The notes below the pieces were generated by a model. That model did no database searches. It saw nothing but the letters and a program-made list of their open reading frames with translations, and had not been told where the DNA came from. Shown here one piece after another: positions 1 through 8,502 of a DNA stretch of 64,000 nt (position 1 is the stretch's first letter; the number at the start of each line of letters is the position of its first letter). Location: positions 434,001 through 498,000 of the forward strand of contig NZ_JALPRE010000007.1 in the NCBI RefSeq assembly GCF_023195925.1, given 5' to 3'. A program made the position numbers and the translations under genes. The stretch comes from Aquimarina acroporae. GTDB lineage: Bacteria; Bacteroidota; Bacteroidia; Flavobacteriales; Flavobacteriaceae.

Positions 1-452
1 TCATTAACCCCGATGCGATAAAAAGTCTAAGTCTTACCGAGGCAATTACTCTGGAAATAGAACGATTTAATCGTCTTCAATTCATTAAAGCTACCTTAAC
101 CAACAACCAGGAGGTACGAGATATGGATGATAAAGTGGAAATCATTATATTTAGAATATTACAGGAGTTTTTCACCAACACCATAAAACATTCTAAAGCC
201 TCAAACCTTGAAGTTAATGTACACTACGACGAAAACAAATTAGTCATTAATGCAAAAGACGATGGTGTAGGCTTTAATATGAATATCAACAATTCTAAAC
301 AAGGTATTGGGCTTGGAAACATACAAAGTAGAGGCAAGTTGATCGATGCCGAGGTCACTTTAAACTCTGAGGAAGGAAAAGGAACAGCTATTATGCTTAC
401 CTATTACTATGACAAGAAAAATTTAACTGCATTAGATGATATCATCGATTAA
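1..452 (+). CDS. Sensor histidine kinase, C-terminal part (5' end outside window)
   Basis: The reading frame is open from base 3, so the gene begins upstream of the window and about 149 codons are visible. The visible part is a GHKL ATPase domain of the NarL/DegS type: an N box (EFFTNTIKHSKA), a G1 box (DDGVGF) and a G2 region (GIGLGNIQSR, then GKGT). It would autophosphorylate and pass the phosphate to a response regulator, very probably the LuxR-type regulator 121 bp downstream on the same strand. An internal ATG at 123 opens a shorter frame, but the homology runs through it, so it is not the real start. The sensor region cannot be seen and the signal is unknown. Confidence 0.9.
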   Translation, partial: INPDAIKSLSLTEAITLEIERFNRLQFIKATLTNNQEVRDMDDKVEIIIFRILQEFFTNTIKHSKASNLEVNVHYDENKLVINAKDDGVGFNMNINNSKQGIGLGNIQSRGKLIDAEVTLNSEEGKGTAIMLTYYYDKKNLTALDDIID

Positions 453-573
453 GGATGCAGGTGTAAAAATCACACAAATAATAGCAAAGGGACGCATAAA
501 AATGAGTATATATGCAAATCCTAATACACATCCCAACTAAAACAGTGTATCCCTTTTTAAAAAATACATACAG

Positions 574-1212
574 ATGAAATATTCAGTAGTCATTGTAGAA
601 GATCATATCTTATTATCACAAGCATTATCTGGTCTTGTAAATGGATTTGATAAATTTAAGATATTATATATCTGTAAAAATGGAAAAGAACTACTAACCC
701 GTTTTAAGGATCCAAAAAATATTCCCGATGTAGTGCTTATGGATATCAATATGCCTATCATGAATGGCATAGAAACTACCGCTGCACTCAAAGAACAATA
801 CCCACATGTAAAGGTGCTCGCACTTTCTGTTGAGGAAGACGAAAATACCATCCTCAAAATGTTGAGAGCCGGTGCCAAAGGATATCTGCTTAAAGATACC
901 GAAAAAAGCATTTTAGAAAATGCTCTTGTACAAGTTCAGGAAACTGGTTTCTACCACACCAAAGATGTAACCAATCTTTTGCTGGGTTCGCTCAATCCTA
1001 AACAGGAGAAAAGTGTTATGTTAAAAGATAGAGAGCTAGAATTCATTAAGCATGCCTGCACAGAAAAAACGTATAAGGAGATTGCCAATGACATGTGTCT
1101 AAGTCCAAAAACAATAGAAGGATACAGAGATTCTATTTTCGAAAAATTGAGTCTTAAAAACAGAACAGGATTGGTAATTTATGCTATCAAAAACAAAATA
1201 TTTGTGCCTTAG
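574..1212 (+). CDS. LuxR/NarL-family response regulator
   Basis: A 212-residue DNA-binding response regulator. The receiver domain covers residues 1-125, with acidic pocket E9/D10, phosphoacceptor D57 (VLMDINMP), S85 and K107. A LuxR-type helix-turn-helix covers about 150-207 (EKTYKEIANDMCLSPKTIEG). It follows a sensor kinase of the matching subfamily on the same strand, so the two are most likely a two-component pair. Family knowledge: phosphorylation of the Asp promotes dimerisation and promoter binding. The regulon is not evident from the sequence; the next gene, rpoN, is separated by about 210 bp and appears to have its own promoter. Confidence 0.92.
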   Translation: MKYSVVIVEDHILLSQALSGLVNGFDKFKILYICKNGKELLTRFKDPKNIPDVVLMDINMPIMNGIETTAALKEQYPHVKVLALSVEEDENTILKMLRAGAKGYLLKDTEKSILENALVQVQETGFYHTKDVTNLLLGSLNPKQEKSVMLKDRELEFIKHACTEKTYKEIANDMCLSPKTIEGYRDSIFEKLSLKNRTGLVIYAIKNKIFVP

Positions 1213-1390
1213 TTCAACAATTTAACGATTCAAAAAAAAATCAATTTCTACACATTAAAACTGTTTTTGGCCCGTTTATTGATCAAAGCCATGAAAGAAA
1301 ATTATAGCTAAACTAGTTTTTAGGTGTAATTTTACAGCATTTTTCAATAAACTAACCATCTTATACTTCCATAAAAACAGTGTTTTTGTT

Positions 1391-1398
1391 TATTTTTG
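1391..1398 (+). promoter_or_regulatory. Candidate -7 element before rpoN
   Basis: TATTTTTG matches the Bacteroidota -7 consensus TAnnTTTG and ends 26 bp before the ATG at 1425. No convincing -33 TTG stands at 17-23 bp. It lies inside the extended frame that begins with GTG at 1380, which argues that the upstream GTG is not the start of rpoN. Confidence 0.4.
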
Positions 1399-1424
1399 TG
1401 AGTAGAAGAACATTGATTTTTTTT

Positions 1425-2885
1425 ATGCTAAAACAACAATTAAACTTTAAGCTTTCACAAAAACTTTCTCCCCAACAGATTCAATTAATGAAGTTGATTC
1501 AATTACCTACGCAGGCTTTTGAACAACGACTAAAACAGGAAATGGAGGAAAATCCTGCTTTGGATAGTGGCAAAGAAAAAGCTGATGACTTTGATGATGC
1601 GTTTGGCAATGAAAACACAGCAGATGACGACTACGGGACTGAAAAAATTGAAACCGAAATCAATGTAGATGAATACCTAAGTGATGATGAAATTCCTAGC
1701 TACAGACTAAGCTCAAATAACTATAGCTCAGACGATGAGGAAAAAAGCGTACCCTACGCTTCTGGAACTTCATTTCACCAACATTTGGTAAATCAGCTAA
1801 ACACCTACAGACTTAACGAAGAAGAGCGACAAATCGCTGAATTTCTGGTAGGAAGCGTTGATGAAAGCGGATACATAAGAAGATCTTTGTCTGACATACT
1901 CGACGACCTGGCTTTTACACAAAATGTATATACTACCGAAGAAAAAATAGAAAGTGTACTTAAAATTGTACACCAACTAGACCCTGCGGGGGTAGGTGCT
2001 CGAAATTTACAAGAGTGCTTGTGGCTTCAATTAGACAGAAAAGAAACCACTATCCCTATAAAATTAGCTTCAGAAATACTAAAAAAGACTTTTGATCATT
2101 TCAGCAAGAAACATTATGACAAGCTTTTGGTAAAATTTGATATTACCGAAGACCAACTTAAAGAAGCAATAGAAGAGATAGAGCACTTAAACCCTAAACC
2201 AGGGGGTGCTTATGCGGGCAACAATAGAATTATTGAGCATGTAGTGCCCGATTTTACCATTCGAATTGTAGATGGTGAACTAGAACTTACATTGAATGGT
2301 AGAAATGCCCCTGAGCTACATGTATCCCGAGAATACAATAATATGCTACAGGGATATAAGGCCAGCAAAGAAAAATCGAAGTCCCAAAAAGATGCAGTGA
2401 TGTTTATCAAACAGAAATTAGATGCTGCAAAATGGTTTATCGAAGCCGTAAAACAAAGACAACAGACACTTTTTATTACCATGAGTGCAATAATGCACTA
2501 TCAAAAAAGTTATTTCCTTAGTGGTGACGAACGAAATCTTAAACCAATGATCTTAAAAGATATTGCCGATGAGATTGAAATGGACGTTAGTACAGTATCA
2601 CGGGTAGCCAACAGCAAGTATGTTGACACACCTTATGGGACCAAACTCATAAAAGAGTTTTTCTCTGAATCTATGACCAACGATCAAGGTGAAGAGGTTT
2701 CTACTCGTGAGATTAAAAAGATATTGGAAATAACCATAGGCGAAGAGGACAAGAAAAAACCGTTAACCGACGAAAAACTTGCCAAAATCCTAAAGGAAAA
2801 AGGATACCCAATTGCTAGAAGAACTGTCGCTAAGTACAGAGAGCAATTAGATATTCCTGTCGCAAGGTTGCGAAAGAAAATTTGA
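1425..2885 (+). CDS. rpoN: RNA polymerase sigma-54 factor
   Basis: 486 residues from the ATG at 1425. Region I begins at once (LKQQLNFKLSQKLSPQQIQL), followed by an acidic linker, the core-binding domain and the C-terminal RpoN box ARRTVAKYRE, which recognises the -24 element of sigma-54 promoters. Length and domain order are those of the family. An in-frame GTG at 1380 would add 15 hydrophobic residues not expected in RpoN, and a promoter-like element lies in that stretch, so I chose the ATG. The gene overlaps the next one by one base (TGATG). No AAA+ enhancer-binding activator is encoded in the window. Confidence 0.97.
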   Translation: MLKQQLNFKLSQKLSPQQIQLMKLIQLPTQAFEQRLKQEMEENPALDSGKEKADDFDDAFGNENTADDDYGTEKIETEINVDEYLSDDEIPSYRLSSNNYSSDDEEKSVPYASGTSFHQHLVNQLNTYRLNEEERQIAEFLVGSVDESGYIRRSLSDILDDLAFTQNVYTTEEKIESVLKIVHQLDPAGVGARNLQECLWLQLDRKETTIPIKLASEILKKTFDHFSKKHYDKLLVKFDITEDQLKEAIEEIEHLNPKPGGAYAGNNRIIEHVVPDFTIRIVDGELELTLNGRNAPELHVSREYNNMLQGYKASKEKSKSQKDAVMFIKQKLDAAKWFIEAVKQRQQTLFITMSAIMHYQKSYFLSGDERNLKPMILKDIADEIEMDVSTVSRVANSKYVDTPYGTKLIKEFFSESMTNDQGEEVSTREIKKILEITIGEEDKKKPLTDEKLAKILKEKGYPIARRTVAKYREQLDIPVARLRKKI

Positions 2886-3490
2886 TGAACTTTTTTTTAA
2901 AAAGCATTTCTTACATTTTACACCCTTTGCTCATGCCCTTGGCAGGAGCAATCATCTATTTTGTAGCTGCACCAAGGTTTATCCCTGAAGAAATTATAAA
3001 ATCAAAACTATTTGGAGTATTAATACTAACCGTATGTATACCTATAGTTTTATTTTTCTTTTTAAAAAGTCTGGGAATCATAAATTCTATTCATCTAGAA
3101 AATGCTAAACAACGTAAAATACCGCTATTATTACAGACGCTCATTTTAATTGTGGTCATAAAAATGGTTATCGATGTTTATCGATATCCGGAGTTGTATT
3201 TTTTCTTTCTGGGGATATTGTTCTCTATGCTTAGTGCTGTTTTTATGATTTTTTTCAACATTAAAGCCAGCCTTCATATGATAGGTATTAGCGGTATTAC
3301 TATGTTTACTATTGCGCTAAGCATACATTTTGGAATGAATCTCACATTACTTATTGCCGCCTTAATGGTAGCCAATGGACTGGTAGCTACTTCCCGATTA
3401 CATTGCAATGCCCATAGTAATCTTGAACTGGTTCTAGGTTTTTTAATTGGCGTTATCCCCCAACTCACCCTGGTAAATTTCTGGTTATAA
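2885..3490 (+). CDS. Integral membrane protein, PAP2-like
   Basis: 201 residues with about six hydrophobic segments. The ATG at 2885 shares its A with the rpoN stop codon; an in-frame TTG three bases upstream is the alternative. The C-terminal half carries a pattern reminiscent of PAP2-type phosphatases: K-x-S-L-H followed by G-x-x-G, then TSRLHCNAHS with R and H before a Gly-rich membrane helix. This suggests a lipid phosphatase or a relative, but the signature is incomplete and activity is uncertain. It is translationally coupled to rpoN and converges on the PorT-like gene with a 6-bp overlap. Confidence 0.7.
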   Translation: MNFFLKSISYILHPLLMPLAGAIIYFVAAPRFIPEEIIKSKLFGVLILTVCIPIVLFFFLKSLGIINSIHLENAKQRKIPLLLQTLILIVVIKMVIDVYRYPELYFFFLGILFSMLSAVFMIFFNIKASLHMIGISGITMFTIALSIHFGMNLTLLIAALMVANGLVATSRLHCNAHSNLELVLGFLIGVIPQLTLVNFWL

Positions 3491-4192
3491 AATATAAAAG
3501 ATTAGCCCCACTTTTGCAGGGTTTATACCCACTTGTTCACCATCGATAACAGCATCATTGGTGAAAAGAGAATTCAGACTATAGTAAAAGTGAAAATTAA
3601 ACGTATTCCATCCAAAGGTAAATGTTGCGCCAAACCGCCATCTTTCCAGCTCTCCAATATTGGTTCTTTTGACAGAATCTACACCTCTAAAACTAGACCT
3701 AAAGTAATGCATATACCCCATGCGAAGCCCCGTATATATTCTATAAAACTTATGAGATTCTGGCACAGATGTACGCCATCTAAACTCCAAAGGAGCTTCC
3801 ACCAAATGTGTTGTAAACCTATTGGTGTTAAAATCTACTCCTTTTAGGCTAGAAAACTCACTTATACCTGTACTTTGATCCTCCTCCCCTACACGCAAAT
3901 TATGGTTATACACATTAAGTGAATATCCGATTCCCAAAGCAACAGCAACATTACGCCTTTTATTAATAGGCATATCACGTGTAAAACCAAAATGCAATCC
4001 TCCCGCAAATCCCGACTGACTAACATCGTTGGGCCTATTTAAGATAATGTTGTAGGTGAGTCCAACATAAAACTGGTCTTCTCTATACAAAGAATCTACA
4101 ACTATATCTTCTTTAGTCTCGGTCGCAGTTTCCTGCCCAAAAACCAAATACAGATTAAAAAAACAAAAAATGGATAGGACGATGTTTTTCAT
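3485..4192 (-). CDS. PorT/SprT-like outer-membrane beta-barrel protein
   Basis: 235 residues with a signal peptide ending near GQ at residue 20, then alternating polar/aromatic beta-strand segments typical of a small barrel and a C-terminus ending in hydrophobic residues (GLIFYIL). Length and segments such as GFTRDMPINKRRN resemble PorT (SprT in gliding flavobacteria), an accessory of the type IX secretion system. I infer this from recall of the family and cannot exclude another PorT-like barrel. It is convergent with the upstream membrane-protein gene, and the terminator of the exbD operon lies just upstream of its start. Confidence 0.7.
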   Translation of the reverse strand: MKNIVLSIFCFFNLYLVFGQETATETKEDIVVDSLYREDQFYVGLTYNIILNRPNDVSQSGFAGGLHFGFTRDMPINKRRNVAVALGIGYSLNVYNHNLRVGEEDQSTGISEFSSLKGVDFNTNRFTTHLVEAPLEFRWRTSVPESHKFYRIYTGLRMGYMHYFRSSFRGVDSVKRTNIGELERWRFGATFTFGWNTFNFHFYYSLNSLFTNDAVIDGEQVGINPAKVGLIFYIL

Positions 4193-4263
4193 ATGAAATA
4201 CTAAAATAGATTTATTTCTCCAGATAACATATATACTTTATGCAAACAAAACCATAAATCATA

Positions 4264-4291
4264 AAAAACCCCGTTTAATAACGGGGTTTTT
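4264..4291 (-). terminator. Intrinsic terminator of the exbD operon
   Basis: A 12-bp perfect stem (AAAAACCCCGTT / AACGGGGTTTTT) with a TAAT loop. The A tract on the left gives the U tail for minus-strand transcripts leaving exbD (stop at 4323). It is symmetric, so it would also stop plus-strand transcripts. Confidence 0.85.
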
Positions 4292-4322
4292 CGTGTACAC
4301 CTCTTCAGATATACACCATCAG

Positions 4323-4808
4323 TTAATTACTTATGTTTTCTAAGGCGTTCCCTACTCTAGTAGAATAGTTAATTTTAAGCGCCTGTACTTCTCTTAGTTC
4401 TTTCTTTATATCCCCTACGAGCCCCATATTGGTCTTCCCGTCTACTTTTAAAGCTGTGATTAGAGAATTCACCAATTCTTCTCTAGTATCTGCTCTTTCA
4501 GCCAAAATAAAAGGTTTGATATCGCTTAACTCTGCAAACTTATCATTTAACTGAATTCTGGCTTGATTTCCGGCACTTGCCCTGTATCGAGAGCTAGGTT
4601 TACCAGCATAGATATACATAATTAAACCCTTTTTATCCAATTTCTCAACTTGATCTGCTACCGGAAGCCTGTTTTCTATCATCAACGTATTTTGCCGCAT
4701 AACCGTTGCAACCATAAAAAAGAATAATAACATAAATACAATATCAGGAAGAGATGCTGTTGATATTGCAGGTAATTCTCCACTTTTTTTCTTTTTGAAC
4801 TTAGACAT
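4323..4808 (-). CDS. exbD: ExbD/TolR biopolymer transport protein, second-pair copy (short type)
   Basis: 161 residues: a basic cytoplasmic N-terminus, one membrane helix at about 20-38 with the conserved proton-path Asp (D22, in SLPDIVFMLLFF), then a periplasmic domain. With ExbB it converts proton motive force into energy for TonB or Tol-type transporters. It is about 94% identical to the copy at 5776-6252, with roughly ten substitutions over the first 158 residues plus a slightly longer tail, so it comes from a recent tandem duplication. It is the last gene of its unit, 23 bp after its partner exbD, and is followed by a strong terminator. Confidence 0.9.
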   Translation of the reverse strand: MSKFKKKKSGELPAISTASLPDIVFMLLFFFMVATVMRQNTLMIENRLPVADQVEKLDKKGLIMYIYAGKPSSRYRASAGNQARIQLNDKFAELSDIKPFILAERADTREELVNSLITALKVDGKTNMGLVGDIKKELREVQALKINYSTRVGNALENISN

Positions 4809-4831
4809 AAATTTTAGTTTTTAAGTATTAA

Positions 4832-5437
4832 TTAGTTTACAGGATTAGCTTCGGAAAGTTTTTGAGGAAACATTTCTCTGATGTTTACAATTCTTTTTTT
4901 CAGTACTTCTCTTTCTTTTTCCCCTTTGGTTTCTTTTAAGAGTTCTTCCATTTCTACAAATGAAACCCCATACAACCGCCTGGCCTCACGATTTCTTAAT
5001 GTGGTGTATGCACCTATCAATTCATTTTGAACTGCTATATAAGCCTCATAACTTGTTTCTCGACTATTGTTAAGAGAGATAATTGCCGCATTAGGATTAT
5101 CTGAAGAAGTTGCATCATGACTCCCTTTACAATACTCACACAAAAGTTTACCTGTACCCCCTCCATTATCCAAAAATGCTATTGCCGCTTTTTTAAGCCC
5201 ATCTACCTTCATAATTTCACCCTCAACCAGTAATTCATCAAACTGGTTTAACTCTACCTGAAAAAGATTCCTATCCCTGACCACTGCATCTGTTGGTTCT
5301 TGATTTGGAGGTGGTAATTTCCTACTAATACCATAATCGGTTTCTATAGTTGTTGAAACTAAAAAAAAGATGAGTAATAAGAATGCAATATCTGCCATTG
5401 AGCCTGCATTCACCGTTGGTGCTGATCGTCTTGCCAT
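4832..5437 (-). CDS. exbD: ExbD/TolR biopolymer transport protein, second-pair copy (long type)
   Basis: 201 residues. The N-terminus MARRSAPTVN leads into a single membrane helix with D16 (SMADIAFLLLIFFLVSTT). The periplasmic part has a CxxC (CEYC) near residue 100 followed by SSDNP. It pairs with the short exbD downstream and is a diverged duplicate of the gene at 6277-6885: the helix and CxxC are kept while the linkers differ. There is no exbB directly upstream; a 338-bp gap with a terminator separates it from the first pair, so it must use the ExbB at 7467-8267 or one encoded elsewhere. Confidence 0.9.
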   Translation of the reverse strand: MARRSAPTVNAGSMADIAFLLLIFFLVSTTIETDYGISRKLPPPNQEPTDAVVRDRNLFQVELNQFDELLVEGEIMKVDGLKKAAIAFLDNGGGTGKLLCEYCKGSHDATSSDNPNAAIISLNNSRETSYEAYIAVQNELIGAYTTLRNREARRLYGVSFVEMEELLKETKGEKEREVLKKRIVNIREMFPQKLSEANPVN

Positions 5438-5775
5438 AATTCATATATTTAATTAATAATTAGTTACAAAATCGACTAACTGTGTGTGATTAGGCGATAT
5501 GAATTATGTATAAGAGTTCCATCATGAGCATGACGATCTTATGTAGTATTCAATATCAAGTTTGGCGGGTTAGATATTGATATTTTTAAGATTGGAACAT
5601 CACAGTTATACCATTAAAGCGCACAATTGTTATGCCAATCTAAGAGATCTGTATAATGTAATTTTAATATGTGCTATCAGAAGACACCCGATCTATTACC
5701 TATAAAAAGAAAAATCCCGCTCAAAAGCGGGATTTATATCTATAATCTTGCTATAAAAATAGCAGGAAATTACTT
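5438..5775. other. Intergenic gap between the two exbD pairs
   Basis: 338 bp without a credible gene. At its right end is a terminator for the first exbD pair (5712-5735). The rest is probably the promoter and leader of the second pair, but no clear TAnnTTTG element with a TTG at the right distance was found on the minus strand. Such a gap shows that the two pairs are separate transcription units. Confidence 0.6.
5712..5735 (-). terminator. Intrinsic terminator after the first exbD pair
   Basis: A 10-bp perfect stem (AAATCCCGCT / AGCGGGATTT) with a CAAA loop, preceded on the left by an A-rich tract that gives the U tail on the minus strand. It lies 40 bp beyond the stop codon of exbD at 5776. 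Confidence 0.85.
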
Positions 5776-6252
5776 CTAATTATCTAAAGCATTACCTACT
5801 CTAGTTGTGTAATTTATTTTTAAAGCTTGAACTTCTCTTAGCTCCTTTTTGATATCACCTACCAATCCCATATTGGTTTCACCATCTACTTTCAGGGCAG
5901 TGATTAAAGAGTTTACAAGTTCTTCTCTAGCTTCAGCTCTTTCCGCTAAAACGAAAGGCTTAACATCGCTTAAATCTGCGAACTTATCATTCAACTGAAT
6001 TCTAGCTTGATTACCAGCGCTTGATCTATATCTAGAACTTGGTTTACCTGCATATATATACATGATAAGTCCTTTCTTGTCAAGTTTCTCCACTTGGTCT
6101 GCTACAGGAAGTCTGTTTTCTATCATTAGCGTATTTTGACGCATTACCGTAGCAACCATAAAGAAGAACAATAACATAAACACGATATCCGGTAACGAAG
6201 CTGTAGAAATAGCAGGCAAATCACCACTTTTTTTCTTTTTAAACTTAGACAT
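5776..6252 (-). CDS. exbD: ExbD/TolR biopolymer transport protein, first pair (short type)
   Basis: 158 residues with the same architecture as its duplicate at 4323-4808: a KKKK-rich N-terminus, one membrane helix with D22 and a periplasmic domain. It ends the operon exbB - membrane protein - exbD - exbD, lies 24 bp after the long exbD, and is followed by a terminator. Two unlike ExbD subunits per operon are usual in Flavobacteriia and probably form heteromeric stators with ExbB. Confidence 0.92.
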   Translation of the reverse strand: MSKFKKKKSGDLPAISTASLPDIVFMLLFFFMVATVMRQNTLMIENRLPVADQVEKLDKKGLIMYIYAGKPSSRYRSSAGNQARIQLNDKFADLSDVKPFVLAERAEAREELVNSLITALKVDGETNMGLVGDIKKELREVQALKINYTTRVGNALDN

Positions 6253-6276
6253 AAGAATTCTGTTTTATGTTATTAC

Positions 6277-6885
6277 TTATTTCTTTGGTTCTGCTTCAGA
6301 AAGCTTCTCAGGGAAGAAAAATTGTATCTTCTTGATATCCTCTTTAAGCTTTTCCTTATTACCAGAATAATTCACATCTTTTAAATCTTTCTCCATTTGC
6401 ACGAAGGATTTTCCAAAAAGACGTTCTGCTTCTCTGTTACGTAGTGTAGTATATGCTGCCACAAGTTCATTTTGAACCGCGATGTAAGATGCATAATTTG
6501 TTTCTCTATTATTACGTAAAGAGATAACTGCTTTTGTTGGATTATCTGAGGAAGAAGGACTTCTTGCACCTTGACAATAGTTACATGCATCTGCTCCAGA
6601 TCCACCTCCGTTATCCAAAAACTTGATAGCAGCTTCACGTAGGTCTTTCAACTCCATTGGACTTTCTTCTACCAACAAGTCATTATTTTTGTTCAATTCA
6701 ACAACAAAAATATTTTTCTCCTTCAGAATTGGTGGCTCTACATTATCCTCTTGTGGTGGAGGAAGCTTTCGACTAATACCGTTATCGGTTTCAATCGTAG
6801 TAGTCACCAGGAAGAATATAAGAAGTAAGAATGCTATATCTGCCATAGATCCAGCATTTACTTCTGGTGCTGCTCTTCTTGCCAT
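6277..6885 (-). CDS. exbD: ExbD/TolR biopolymer transport protein, first pair (long type)
   Basis: 202 residues: MARRAAPEVN, a helix with D16, then a periplasmic domain with a CNYC motif near residue 100 and a SSDNP element shared with the duplicate at 4832-5437. Only one base separates it from the upstream membrane-protein gene, which indicates co-transcription and probably coupling. Role: the stator partner of ExbB for TonB-dependent uptake. Confidence 0.92.
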   Translation of the reverse strand: MARRAAPEVNAGSMADIAFLLLIFFLVTTTIETDNGISRKLPPPQEDNVEPPILKEKNIFVVELNKNNDLLVEESPMELKDLREAAIKFLDNGGGSGADACNYCQGARSPSSSDNPTKAVISLRNNRETNYASYIAVQNELVAAYTTLRNREAERLFGKSFVQMEKDLKDVNYSGNKEKLKEDIKKIQFFFPEKLSEAEPKK

Positions 6886-6886
6886 A

Positions 6887-7360
6887 TTATTTACCTATTA
6901 ATTTTTTAATACCAGATAAGAACATTAAACCAACAGCTACTGCCGCTAAGAAGTAAAATGTATATAATCCAGCTCCTACCCATTTAGATCCGCTTGCAGA
7001 AAGTACTTCACCATCTTTCATTGGAGTTTCTACTCCATTTGCCATGGCAAAACCAATTCCTACAATTACTAAAAACGCTACAATACCGATTGCAGTATTT
7101 TTAAGACCTGATGGGTTTTTTGCTAATGTTGAAAACACTGTAATTAACGTTGCAATTAACGTTACTACAAAGATGACCAACGTAAGCGCATATAATGGAG
7201 TCACCGCAGGCTCAGCTTCGCCTAGCGCAAGTTCTCTAGCTTCAGAAACACCATTCTGAACCATCAAATCACTTATTGAACTACTCATAACATACCAAAG
7301 GATTGCTCCAAGGATACCTACACCTAGCACAACGTATGATAATATTTTAGAAATTTTCAT
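6887..7360 (-). CDS. Membrane protein between exbB and exbD, function unknown
   Basis: 157 residues with about four hydrophobic segments: residues 8-27, 56-76, 90-107 and 130-150. No catalytic motif or named family was recognised. Its place inside the operon, with exbB 106 bp upstream and exbD one base downstream, suggests an accessory of the ExbB/ExbD energy module. From memory, similar small membrane proteins recur at this position in Flavobacteriia, but I cannot verify that here. Confidence 0.75.
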   Translation of the reverse strand: MKISKILSYVVLGVGILGAILWYVMSSSISDLMVQNGVSEARELALGEAEPAVTPLYALTLVIFVVTLIATLITVFSTLAKNPSGLKNTAIGIVAFLVIVGIGFAMANGVETPMKDGEVLSASGSKWVGAGLYTFYFLAAVAVGLMFLSGIKKLIGK

Positions 7361-7466
7361 TTGTCTATATTTTATTTGGAATGCTCACATGCACTCTGAT
7401 TTAACAAGAGTTATACTCATTTAAGAATAAGTTCTTACTGCTTGAAAGGAAAACCTTTCGCCGTAA

Positions 7467-8267
7467 TTACTTCTTCTTGTAAGCAACTAACATATCGATT
7501 AAAGTAATCGATGCGTCTTCCATATCATTTACGATTCTATCGATCTTAGCTACAATGTAGTTGTAGAATATCTGAAGGATAATCGCAACAATAAGTCCAA
7601 ATACCGTAGTTAAAAGTGCTACTTTAATACCACCCGCTACAAGAGAAGGCTGCATATCTCCAGCTGCTTCAATTTTATCGAATGCCTGGATCATACCAAT
7701 TACCGTACCCATGAACCCAAGCATCGGTGCAAGAGCGATAAATAATGATACCCAAGATACGTTTTTCTCTAATTGACCCATTTGAACACCACCATAAGCT
7801 ACAACAGCTTTTTCAGCAGCATCTATTCCTTCTTCAGCTCTATCAAGTCCTTGATAGTAAATAGAAGCAACAGGCCCTTTTGTGTTTCTACAAACTTCTT
7901 TAGCAGCTTCTACTCCACCACTGTTTAAAGCATCTTCAACATTTTGTTGTAATTTTTTAGTGTTGGTAGTAGAAAGATTTAAAAAGATAATTCTTTCGAT
8001 TGCAATCGCAAGACCTAAGATCAAACATAAAAGTACGATCCCCATAAATTCAGGTCCACCTTCAATAAAACGTTTTTTAAGATTTTGATGAAATGTAAGG
8101 TCGTCTGTGCTATCAGAAGCTACATCATCTTGAACTGTTGTCGTTGTTATAGGAGCAATTAATAATTGCACATTAGTCGTTAATAACTGGGCAGGTGCAG
8201 TGGCTGCTTGTAAGTTTCCAAAAGCCATTACCGCTGTGATTGCCAGAATAGAAAATAATCTTTTCAT
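7467..8267 (-). CDS. exbB: ExbB/TolQ/MotA-family proton channel protein
   Basis: 266 residues. An N-terminal hydrophobic segment (1-20, possibly a signal sequence) precedes an Asp-rich linker. A membrane helix follows at 74-95, then a cytoplasmic domain and two further helices (about 170-198 and 212-240) carrying the MotA/TolQ/ExbB signature (LAPMLGFMGTVIGMIQAF; GLIVAIILQIFYNYI). It forms the inner-membrane ring that surrounds the ExbD helices and powers TonB. It is the first gene of the minus-strand operon running to 5776. Confidence 0.94.
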   Translation of the reverse strand: MKRLFSILAITAVMAFGNLQAATAPAQLLTTNVQLLIAPITTTTVQDDVASDSTDDLTFHQNLKKRFIEGGPEFMGIVLLCLILGLAIAIERIIFLNLSTTNTKKLQQNVEDALNSGGVEAAKEVCRNTKGPVASIYYQGLDRAEEGIDAAEKAVVAYGGVQMGQLEKNVSWVSLFIALAPMLGFMGTVIGMIQAFDKIEAAGDMQPSLVAGGIKVALLTTVFGLIVAIILQIFYNYIVAKIDRIVNDMEDASITLIDMLVAYKKK

Positions 8268-8349
8268 TGCGCTGATTCTTAATTTTAATTAGTTAAAGGG
8301 TTAAAGATATAAAAATATTATAAAATCCATCAAATATTTCAATATATTG

Positions 8350-8437
8350 CAGAGAGGAAGGGATTCGAACCCTCGATACGCTTTTGACGTATACACACTT
8401 TCCAGGCGTGCGCCTTCGACCACTCGGCCACCTCTCT
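8350..8437 (-). tRNA. tRNA-Ser (anticodon GGA)
   Basis: An 88-nt minus-strand gene folding as a class II tRNA: 7-bp acceptor stem AGAGAGG/CCUCUCU, discriminator G, D-arm GGCCGAGUGGUC, anticodon loop CUGGAAA (anticodon GGA), a long variable arm and the T-loop GGUUCGAAUCC. The long variable arm, the G discriminator and the anticodon all agree with serine. CCA is not encoded and would be added by a nucleotidyltransferase. Confidence 0.96.
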
Positions 8438-8502
8438 AGGATTTTCCCAAAAATGGGATGGGCAAATAACAAAAAAAATGTTAACCAATAAAATTTGAGG
8501 CG

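Noticed and set aside
123-452. A short complete gene starting at ATG 123
   Set aside because: The same frame is open to the window edge and encodes kinase sequence upstream of this ATG; it is the end of a truncated gene.
1380-1424. GTG-initiated N-terminal extension of rpoN
   Set aside because: Adds 15 hydrophobic residues before a normal RpoN start and covers a promoter-like box; the ATG at 1425 is preferred.
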